Positions 50,834 to 57,076 of a stretch of DNA of 64,000 nt are shown in pieces; the first letter of the stretch is position 1; the number at the start of each line of letters is the position of its first letter. This DNA comes from an uncultured Collinsella sp. (GTDB taxonomy: Bacteria > Actinomycetota > Coriobacteriia > Coriobacteriales > Coriobacteriaceae): positions 1-64,000 of the forward strand of contig UQKU01000005.1 of the NCBI GenBank assembly GCA_900541675.1, in the 5' to 3' direction. The notes beneath the pieces were generated by a model, which saw nothing but the letters and a program-made list of their open reading frames with translations, had not been told where the DNA came from and made no database searches. The position numbers were made by a program, and so were the translations under genes.

Positions 50834-51373
50834 TTAGTTGAAGAGGGGCTTAATGGCTGATAGGTAGTCTTTGGCTACGTCGGTCTTATCTGCCTCGAAG
50901 TTGTGCCAGGTCCACCATTGGACCATTCCTACGAAGCTTGAGGCTATGTGGTGTAGTAGGAAGCTTCGGTCCATGGTGCCGGCGGGGCCGTTTGGATCGG
51001 TAGAGACGGTTTCGGCTGCTCGTGACATGATGGTCTTGCGTAAGCAGTCGGCGAAGACGCGTGAGCCGGCGCCGGCTACCAGCGCTCGGACGCCCTGGCG
51101 ACGTTCCCATAGATTGTTGAGAATATGCTCGACCTGCACGAGTGGGTCGTCGAGCGGTGTACCATCGTCATCGAGGGCGTGGGTGCAGATGTCGCTCACG
51201 AGCTCGGACAGTAGGTCGTCTTTGCTCTTAAAGAGGCCGTAGAATGTTGCGCGGCCTACGTGGGCGCGCGCGATGATGTCGCCGACGGTGATCTTGCCGT
51301 AGTCCTCCTCGCGAAGGAGCTCGGAGAATGCTGCAACGATGGCGGCGCGGCTTTTTTCCTTGCGGGCATCCAT
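50834..51373 (-). CDS. TetR-family transcriptional regulator of the lar locus
   Basis: The 179-aa protein has an N-terminal TetR helix-turn-helix: KSRAAIVAAFSELLREEDYG, then KITVGDIIARAHVGRATFYG and LFKSKDDLLSEL. The C-terminal ligand domain (HHIASSFVGMVQWWTWHNFE) resembles the TetR_C-type domains of Firmicutes and actinobacteria. Its ATG comes 2 nt after the larC1 stop, so it is the last gene of larB-larC1-tetR. It probably controls the lar genes, perhaps through the palindrome at 53119-53152. Confidence 0.85.
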   Translation of the reverse strand: MDARKEKSRAAIVAAFSELLREEDYGKITVGDIIARAHVGRATFYGLFKSKDDLLSELVSDICTHALDDDGTPLDDPLVQVEHILNNLWERRQGVRALVAGAGSRVFADCLRKTIMSRAAETVSTDPNGPAGTMDRSFLLHHIASSFVGMVQWWTWHNFEADKTDVAKDYLSAIKPLFN

Positions 51374-51375
51374 GA

Positions 51376-52281
51376 CTATGCGTCCGCGTGAACGAGCAGG
51401 CAGCGGAGCGTGCCGGAGCAACCCTCGTAGGGGCGCTTACCGGCGCCGTAGCCGACGGCCTCGATGCGGTAGCGGGCCGGCAGGTGCTCGGACGTGCGCA
51501 GTGCGGCAACGATGGCGGCGCCCGTGGGCGTCACGAGCTCGCCGGCGACCGGCGCGGGCGTGAGGGCGATATTGCCCGCCTGGCACAGGTTGACGACAGC
51601 GGGGACGGGGATGGGCATAAGGCCGTGGGCACAGTGGATGGTGCCGTGACCCTCGGAGAGCGACTCGACCACGATGTCCTCAATACCCAGGTCATCGAGG
51701 CAGATGGCGACGGAGCAGACGTCGACGATGGAGTCGACGGCGCCCACCTCGTGGAACATGACGGTCTCGGGCGTTTTGCCGTGGGCCTTGGCCTCGGCGG
51801 CGGCGAGCGCGGTAAAAATGGCGAGCGCGCGACGCTTGGCGCCATCGCTTAGCTGCGAGCCATCGATGATGGCGGTGACGTCCGCCAAAGAACGGTGGTG
51901 ATGGTGGTGGGCGTGATGGTGGCCCTCGTGGCCATGACCGTGGACCTCATGGTCATGCTCGTGCACGTGCTCGCCATGATCATGATGGTGGTGCTCATGC
52001 TCGTGTGTGTGTTCGGCAGCTGCTTCGTTGCCGTAGAGCCAGGCCATATCGTGATCGTGGTTCTCGAGCTCCTCTGCAAGCTGAACGTCAAAGTCGCAGG
52101 CGTCGATGCCATGCTTGTTTACGCGTGTGACGGCGATCGTAAAGCCGTCGACCGGCAGCGTGGCGAGTTGCTCGCGCAGGTGCTCCTCGCTGCCGCCTAG
52201 GTCGAGCAGGGCCGCGACGGTCATATCGCCGCTGATGCCCGAGGTGCCGTCGATGATAAGCGTGTGCTGATGATTGGACAT
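51376..52281 (-). CDS. larC: Nickel-pincer cofactor biosynthesis protein LarC, N-terminal domain only (LarC1)
   Basis: LarC inserts nickel into the pincer nucleotide. The 301-aa sequence has the N-terminal IIDGTSGISGDMTVAALLDL motif. A very His-rich stretch (about residues 90-132) probably binds nickel. Next come MFHEVGAVDSIVDVCSVAIC, PVAGELVTPTGAAIV and AVGYGAGKRPYEGCSGTLRC. It stops where LarC1 normally ends; the LarC2 half (about 110-140 residues with a TNIDDM-type motif) is absent, and tetR follows at once. AAGGAG precedes the ATG. Confidence 0.85.
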   Translation of the reverse strand: MSNHQHTLIIDGTSGISGDMTVAALLDLGGSEEHLREQLATLPVDGFTIAVTRVNKHGIDACDFDVQLAEELENHDHDMAWLYGNEAAAEHTHEHEHHHHDHGEHVHEHDHEVHGHGHEGHHHAHHHHHRSLADVTAIIDGSQLSDGAKRRALAIFTALAAAEAKAHGKTPETVMFHEVGAVDSIVDVCSVAICLDDLGIEDIVVESLSEGHGTIHCAHGLMPIPVPAVVNLCQAGNIALTPAPVAGELVTPTGAAIVAALRTSEHLPARYRIEAVGYGAGKRPYEGCSGTLRCLLVHADA

Positions 52282-52291
52282 GGAATGCTCC

Positions 52292-53074
52292 TTAACGGGC
52301 GCAGGGCGTGCCGGCGCTCAGATGATTGATAAGACTTGCCTGGTAGGCGGCTCCAAAGCCGTTGTCGATGTTGACGACCGAAACGCCGCTGGCGCAGGAG
52401 TTGAGCATGGCGAGCAGCGCGGCTACGCCGCCAAAGCTCGCGCCATAGCCCACGCTGGTGGGGACGGCGATGACCGGACAGCTCACAAGGCCTCCGATGA
52501 CGCTCGCCAGGGCGCCTTCCATGCCGGCGATGGCGATGACCACCTGCGCCTGGGCAAGTTCTTCGGCATGAGCAAGCAGACGGTGCAGGCCGGCGACACC
52601 CACGTCGTAGAGGCGATCGACCTCGTTGCCGTAGAACTCGGCCGTCAACGCGGCCTCCTCGGCGACGGGCAGGTCGCTCGTGCCGGCGCAGGCGACGACG
52701 ATGCGTCCGTTGCCGGTGGGGGAGGGCTTGCCGCCCACCAGGGCGAGCTGGGCGTTCGGGACATATCCCAGGTCGATGTCGTTGCCAAGAAGCTCAGCGG
52801 TGCGCGCGGCTTTTTCGGCATCCAAGCGCGTGACCAGGATACGCTCCTGGCCGGCATCGAGTAATGCTTTGATAATGGCGGCAATTTGCTCGGCGGTTTT
52901 ACCGGCGCCGTAGACAACCTCGCCGGCTCCCTGGCGCACTCCGCGCGAAAGATCGAGCTGTGCAAAGCCCAGATCGGCGGTCGGAGCCGTCTGGATGCGC
53001 GTCAGGGCGACTGCCGGGGTGACTGATCCGCCGGCAACATCGCTCAGCAGCTGCTCAAGATCTCGCTTATCCAT
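52292..53074 (-). CDS. larB: Nickel-pincer cofactor biosynthesis protein LarB
   Basis: LarB carboxylates and hydrolyses nicotinic acid adenine dinucleotide in the first step of pincer cofactor synthesis. The 260-aa protein has the N-terminal LEQLLSDVAGG helix and DLSRGVRQGAGEVVYGAGKT. The AIR-carboxylase-like core contains VVACAGTSDLPVAEEAALTA, DVGVAGLHRLL and VIAVPTSVGYGASFGGVAAL. ATG 53074 has AAGGGA upstream. It is the first gene of the larB-larC1-tetR operon; larE is not in the window. Confidence 0.93.
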   Translation of the reverse strand: MDKRDLEQLLSDVAGGSVTPAVALTRIQTAPTADLGFAQLDLSRGVRQGAGEVVYGAGKTAEQIAAIIKALLDAGQERILVTRLDAEKAARTAELLGNDIDLGYVPNAQLALVGGKPSPTGNGRIVVACAGTSDLPVAEEAALTAEFYGNEVDRLYDVGVAGLHRLLAHAEELAQAQVVIAIAGMEGALASVIGGLVSCPVIAVPTSVGYGASFGGVAALLAMLNSCASGVSVVNIDNGFGAAYQASLINHLSAGTPCAR

Positions 53075-53118
53075 ATATGTTCCCTTCGACGGCGCAAAGT
53101 CTAGCACTCAAAGGGTAT

Positions 53119-53152
53119 GTTTCCGAACACTAAGACAAAATTGTTCGGAAAC
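53119..53152. promoter_or_regulatory. Perfect 11-bp inverted repeat upstream of larB, probable TetR operator
   Basis: GTTTCCGAACA (53119-53129) and TGTTCGGAAAC (53142-53152) are exact reverse complements 12 nt apart. They lie 45 bp before larB on the minus strand. The arm length and symmetry suit a TetR-family dimer pair, and the operon encodes such a regulator. Confidence 0.6.
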
Positions 53153-53188
53153 TATAGGACAGACTGATTCAACTGTTAGACGGATCGG

Positions 53189-53824
53189 CTAGTCGCGCAG
53201 GATGATGTCCATGGCGAGCATCAGGTTGCGTTCGTCGATGGCAAACGGGGCGGCTTCGCGCGTCTTGGGCTTGGCGCAAAACGCGATGCCCGTGCCCGCG
53301 GCCTGGATCATGGGGATGTCGTTGGCGCCGTCACCGATCGCGACGGTGTGGGCCATGTCGACGCCGCACTCAACCGCCCAATCCAGCAGCTGGATGAGCT
53401 TGGACTCCTTGGTCACAATGTCTGCCGCCAGCTTGCCGGTGAGCTTGCCGTCCACGACCTCCAGACGATTGGCCAGGCAAAAGTCGATACCCGCAGCGGC
53501 CACGATCTTATCGGCGACCTTGTGAAAGCCGCCGCTTACCACGCCGACCTTCCAGCCCTTGCTGTGCGCCGAGCGCACAAGCTCCAGCGCGCCGGGGGTA
53601 AAGGTCACGCGCTCAAAGGTGCGCTCGAACACGCTCTCGTCCAGGCCGGCGAGCAGCTTCACGCGCTCTTCGAGCGCCTGCTTAAAGTCCAGTTCGCCGC
53701 GCATGGCGCGTTCGGTGATCTGCGCTACTTGCTCGCCCACGCCGGCCTCCTCGCCTAACAGGTCGATGACCTCCTGGTTGATGAGCGTGGAGTCGATATC
53801 CATAACGATGAGGCGTGCAGTCAT
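53189..53824 (-). CDS. serB: Phosphoserine phosphatase SerB
   Basis: SerB performs the last step of serine synthesis. The 211-aa HAD protein begins RLIVMDIDSTLINQEVIDLL (DxDST nucleophile motif). It continues with VGVVSGGFHKVAD (motif II Ser), a lysine in the LEVVDGKLTGK-to-KESKL region, and AIGDGANDIPMIQAAG (motif III/IV). It lacks an ACT domain, as is usual for the short form. ATG 53824 follows AAAGG. It is transcribed in the same direction as larB but separated by 114 nt. Confidence 0.93.
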   Translation of the reverse strand: MTARLIVMDIDSTLINQEVIDLLGEEAGVGEQVAQITERAMRGELDFKQALEERVKLLAGLDESVFERTFERVTFTPGALELVRSAHSKGWKVGVVSGGFHKVADKIVAAAGIDFCLANRLEVVDGKLTGKLAADIVTKESKLIQLLDWAVECGVDMAHTVAIGDGANDIPMIQAAGTGIAFCAKPKTREAAPFAIDERNLMLAMDIILRD

Positions 53825-54080
53825 GGCGGGCCTTTCCAAGTACAGTTGTATTGGGGCACATTGTCGCACGCGGCGCGCCTCGGCGACGGCCGCGGTGCGT
53901 CAATTGTTTCGTCTCCGTCAAGTCTTTGGGCAGGAGTTAGTTTTTCGCGGCACATCGACGTGGGTGCGATAAGATAGAACGCCATGTCCGGCTGCGCGGT
54001 TTACGCAGGCTGGGCAAATCTGTACGACGCCGCCCGGAACGACACGGGGCGGCACAGATCCATAAAGGAGGATCACTGGT

Positions 54081-55868
54081 ATGAGCCAGACCCGTCCCAT
54101 CGACGAGCATTCCATGCACACCCGTACCTGCGGCGAGCTTCGCCGCGAGAACGTGGGCGAAGAGGTCACCCTCACCGGTTGGGTGAGCCGTCGCCGCGAC
54201 CACGGCGGCCTTATCTTCTGCGACCTTCGCGACCGCGAGGGCATTACGCAGCTCACCTTCGACCCCGAGCACTCCGACGGCGACGCCTTTAAGATCGCCG
54301 AGACTATGCGTCCCGAGTGGCCCATCAAGATCCATGGCGTCGTGCGCGCTCGTGGCGAGGAGACCACCAACACCAAGCTCGCGACCGGCGAGATCGAGGT
54401 CCTGACCGATCATGCCGAGGTGCTCAACACGTCCGTCACCCCGCCGTTCCAGATCGAGGATGGCATCGAGACCAGCGAGGACACCCGCCTGCGTTATCGC
54501 TATCTGGACCTTCGTCGTCCCGAGATGATGGCCAATCTCAAGCTGCGCTCCGACTTTACCTTTGCTATTCGCGAGGCGCTGCACAACCGTGAGTTCATGG
54601 AAGTCGAGACGCCCTCCCTATTCAAGTCCACGCCCGAGGGCGCCCGCGACTTCATCGTTCCCAGCCGCATCCAGCCGGGTAACTTCTACGCCCTGCCGCA
54701 GTCCCCGCAGCTCCTGAAGCAGCTGCTTATGGTCGGTGGCGTCGAGCGCTACTACCAGGTCGCCAAGTGCTTCCGCGACGAGGACCTGCGTGCCGACCGT
54801 CAGCCCGAGTTCACCCAGGTCGATATCGAGATGTCCTTCGTTGACCAGAACGATGTCATGAGCGCGCTCGAGGAGGTCCTGGCCGACGCCTTTGGCCGCA
54901 TGGGCGTTGAGATGTCCACGCCGCTGCGCCGCATGGATTACTGGGAGGCCATGGATACCTATGGCTCCGATAAGCCCGATACCCGCTATGGTATGCACCT
55001 GATCGACCTGACCGATATCTTTGCCAACTCCAAGTTTAAGGTCTTTGCGACCGCCGCAAACGAGGAGGGTTCCGTCGTCAAGGCCATCAACGCAAAGGGC
55101 GCCGGTGCCTGGGCACGTGCCAAGATCGATAAGCTCGCCGGCGTGGCCTCCACGTTTGGCGCCAAGGGCTTGGCTTGGATCGCCTTCCGCGAGGATGGCT
55201 CCATCAACAGCCCCATCGTCAAGTTCTTCTCGGACGAGGAGATGGCGGCCCTGCGCGAGCGCATGGACGTCGAGCCCGGCGACCTCGTGATGTTCGCCGC
55301 CGGCCCGCGCCTGCTCTCTGACGAGATCCTGGGCGGCATGCGTTCCCACATGGCCAATGCGCTCGAGATCAAGCGCGAGGGCCACGACTTCCTGTGGGTC
55401 GTCAACTTCCCGCTGTTCCATTGGGACGAGGATCGCAAGGCCTATGCTGCCGAGCACCAGCCCTTTACCCTGCCGACCGAGACCGACATCGCCAAGATTG
55501 AGGCCGATCCGCTGGCAGCCGGTTCGTGCACCTACGACTTTGTCATGGATGGCTTTGAGGCCGGCGGCGGCGGTATGCGTATCCACAACGCCGAGATGCA
55601 GATGTCCATGCTCAAGCTTCTGGGCTTTACCGAGGAGCGCGCCGAGTCTCAGTTCGGCTTCCTCATGGAGGCCCTCAAGTTTGGTGCGCCCCCGATGGGC
55701 GGTTTCGCTTTGGGCCTGGACCGCGTGTGCATGCTGCTCACCGGTTCCGACTCCATCCGCGACGTCATGGCGTTCCCCAAGACGGCCAGTGGCTCCGACC
55801 TTATGTCGGGCGCCCCGAGTGCCGTTAGTGGCGCCCAGCTCAAGGACGTCAGCCTGCGCCTGATGTAG
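54081..55868 (+). CDS. aspS: Aspartyl-tRNA synthetase
   Basis: This class IIb synthetase of 595 aa has an N-terminal OB-fold (GWVSRRRDHGGLIFCDLRDR) and motif 2 in QVAKCFRDEDLRADRQPEFTQ. The bacterial-type GAD insertion spans about residues 285-420. Motif 3 is GGFALGLDRVCMLL. It attaches Asp to tRNA-Asp; whether it is non-discriminating cannot be judged here. AAAGGAGG precedes the ATG. A terminator follows. Confidence 0.97.
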   Translation: MSQTRPIDEHSMHTRTCGELRRENVGEEVTLTGWVSRRRDHGGLIFCDLRDREGITQLTFDPEHSDGDAFKIAETMRPEWPIKIHGVVRARGEETTNTKLATGEIEVLTDHAEVLNTSVTPPFQIEDGIETSEDTRLRYRYLDLRRPEMMANLKLRSDFTFAIREALHNREFMEVETPSLFKSTPEGARDFIVPSRIQPGNFYALPQSPQLLKQLLMVGGVERYYQVAKCFRDEDLRADRQPEFTQVDIEMSFVDQNDVMSALEEVLADAFGRMGVEMSTPLRRMDYWEAMDTYGSDKPDTRYGMHLIDLTDIFANSKFKVFATAANEEGSVVKAINAKGAGAWARAKIDKLAGVASTFGAKGLAWIAFREDGSINSPIVKFFSDEEMAALRERMDVEPGDLVMFAAGPRLLSDEILGGMRSHMANALEIKREGHDFLWVVNFPLFHWDEDRKAYAAEHQPFTLPTETDIAKIEADPLAAGSCTYDFVMDGFEAGGGGMRIHNAEMQMSMLKLLGFTEERAESQFGFLMEALKFGAPPMGGFALGLDRVCMLLTGSDSIRDVMAFPKTASGSDLMSGAPSAVSGAQLKDVSLRLM

Positions 55869-55891
55869 GCGAGCGGCTACATATTGCCCGC

Positions 55892-55927
55892 AACGAGGGA
55901 AGGACGCGTGCCTTCCCTCGTTTTTTG
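55892..55927 (+). terminator. Terminator after aspS
   Basis: AACGAGGGAAGG pairs with CCTTCCCTCGTT around ACGCGTG, followed by TTTTTT. Confidence 0.85.
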
Positions 55928-56012
55928 TGGAACGGGGGTGCGCCAGTAACGTACAATAACTACCACGTGGCTGGGTTTTGCCGGCCGAATGTGCGACGTC
56001 GTGGGAGGGGAC

Positions 56013-56261
56013 ATGGTCGAGTTTACAAAGACGATTAAAGATCCGTTGGGACTGCATGCCCGCCCGGTCGCGCTGCTCTACGACATCATTGCCAAGCATC
56101 GCAGCGACGTGTCGGTTAGCATCGGCGACCGCCATACCGACGGCCGTGATGTGATGGGGCTCATGGCGCTTTACGGCGAGTGCGGCGAGGACATCGTCTT
56201 TCGCGTTTCGGGCGTAGACGAGGCCTCGTGTGTCACGTCGATCAGAAACCTCTCCCTCTAA
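56013..56261 (+). CDS. HPr-like phosphocarrier protein with Asp at position 46
   Basis: The 82-aa protein has the HPr active-site motif DPLGLHARPV with His15. The regulatory site, normally Lys-Ser46-Ile, reads Arg45-Asp46-Val47 (GRDVMGLMAL). Residue numbering matches HPr exactly, so Ser46 is replaced by a phosphoserine-like Asp. GGGAGGGG precedes ATG 56013. No PTS enzyme is adjacent. It could be a specialised phosphocarrier or a regulator that behaves as permanently Ser46-phosphorylated HPr. Confidence 0.85.
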   Translation: MVEFTKTIKDPLGLHARPVALLYDIIAKHRSDVSVSIGDRHTDGRDVMGLMALYGECGEDIVFRVSGVDEASCVTSIRNLSL

Positions 56262-56265
56262 GCGC

Positions 56266-56306
56266 AACAGATGTGACAAAGGGACAGTCCCTTTGTCACA
56301 TCTGTT
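56266..56306. repeat. Perfect 20-bp palindrome with 1-nt centre
   Basis: AACAGATGTGACAAAGGGAC is followed after one A by its exact reverse complement. It lies directly after the HPr-like gene and could act as a terminator-like hairpin, but the GGGAC/GTCCC core also occurs in other palindromes of the window, suggesting a REP family. Confidence 0.75.
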
Positions 56307-56350
56307 TCATATGGGAAACTTTTTCGAAAACTGAATAGGGCCCCTTTCCA

Positions 56351-56404
56351 AAAAGTTAACCACGTGCTAGTTTACTATAGCGAACATAGACGTGGTTAAC
56401 TTTT
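56351..56404. promoter_or_regulatory. Perfect 15-bp inverted repeat flanking the feo promoter
   Basis: AAAAGTTAACCACGT (56351-56365) and ACGTGGTTAACTTTT (56390-56404) flank TAGTTTACTATAGCG, which contains a possible -10 box. The placement 44 bp before feoA suggests an iron- or manganese-responsive operator pair; each arm includes the palindrome GTTAAC. Confidence 0.55.
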
Positions 56405-56447
56405 GCTGCGTCGATGTTGAGGACGAACCGACGTTAGGAGCTCACTC

Positions 56448-56690
56448 ATGTCTTGCGGACCGCAGATGCCGGCTATGCCGCTTTCGATGGTAAAAGCGGG
56501 CGAAACCGTGCGCGTGTCTCGCGTAAAGGGCAATGAGGACATGAAGCACCACCTCAAGGACCTCGGCTTTGTCGAGGGCAACGAGATTCACGTGGTGAGC
56601 TCGAGTGGTGCCAATATCATCGTCACCGTGCTGGGTGCACGCTTTGGTATCGATTCCAAGGTCGCCATGCACATCATGACCGTGGGTTAG
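56448..56690 (+). CDS. feoA: FeoA domain protein 1
   Basis: The 80-aa SH3-like protein has VKAGETVRVSRVKGNEDMKH, LKDLGFVEGNEIHVVSSSG and VLGARFGIDSKVAMHIMTVG, the FeoA pattern. FeoA assists FeoB-dependent ferrous iron uptake at the cytoplasmic face. TAGGAGC lies just upstream of the ATG. It is first in the operon feoA-feoA-feoB. Confidence 0.93.
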   Translation: MSCGPQMPAMPLSMVKAGETVRVSRVKGNEDMKHHLKDLGFVEGNEIHVVSSSGANIIVTVLGARFGIDSKVAMHIMTVG

Positions 56691-56729
56691 TTCGCAACAT
56701 TCCGCAAAAACTGAAAGGGGGACAAGTAC

Positions 56730-56951
56730 ATGAAGACGTTGGGTGACGTTAAGGTGGGCGAGAGCTCCACCATCGTCAAGCTTCACGGTGAGGGCGCACT
56801 TCGCCGCCACCTTATGGACCTGGGGCTCATCAAGGGCACGTCGTTTAAGGTCGTAAAGGTCGCACCGCTCGGGGATCCGGTCGAGATCAACGTGCGCGGC
56901 TACGAGCTTTCCATCCGCAAGGAGGAGGCTGCCGTCGTCGAGGTCCAGTAA
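56730..56951 (+). CDS. feoA: FeoA domain protein 2
   Basis: The 73-aa protein has STIVKLHGEGALRRHLMDLG, LIKGTSFKVVKVAPLGDPV and IRKEEAAVVEV, again an SH3-like FeoA domain. Two separate FeoA proteins before FeoB are common in Gram-positive bacteria. AAAGGGGGAC precedes the ATG. Confidence 0.92.
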   Translation: MKTLGDVKVGESSTIVKLHGEGALRRHLMDLGLIKGTSFKVVKVAPLGDPVEINVRGYELSIRKEEAAVVEVQ

Positions 56952-56984
56952 GGGGCCCTTAGACGGCTATTTCTGCAGATAAAG

Positions 56985-57003
56985 TTAGGTTTTTCTAACT
57001 TAA
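56985..57003. promoter_or_regulatory. DtxR/IdeR-box-like site upstream of feoB
   Basis: TTAGGTTTTTCTAACTTAA matches 15 of 19 positions of the classic DtxR/IdeR operator (TTAGGTTAGCCTAACCTAA). It lies 74 bp before feoB, inside the operon, so feoB may have its own iron-repressed promoter. Confidence 0.55.
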
Positions 57004-57076
57004 TGCAGCAACTTTGAAGCACATTATCCAGCTCGCGCGGAGAAAGCAGCGCGGGCACACAAGGAAGAAGGATTGA

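Noticed and set aside
53925..54080. T-box leader upstream of aspS
   Set aside because: No T-box consensus (AGGGTGGNACC-type) or antiterminator could be found; only a modest GC-rich stem is present.
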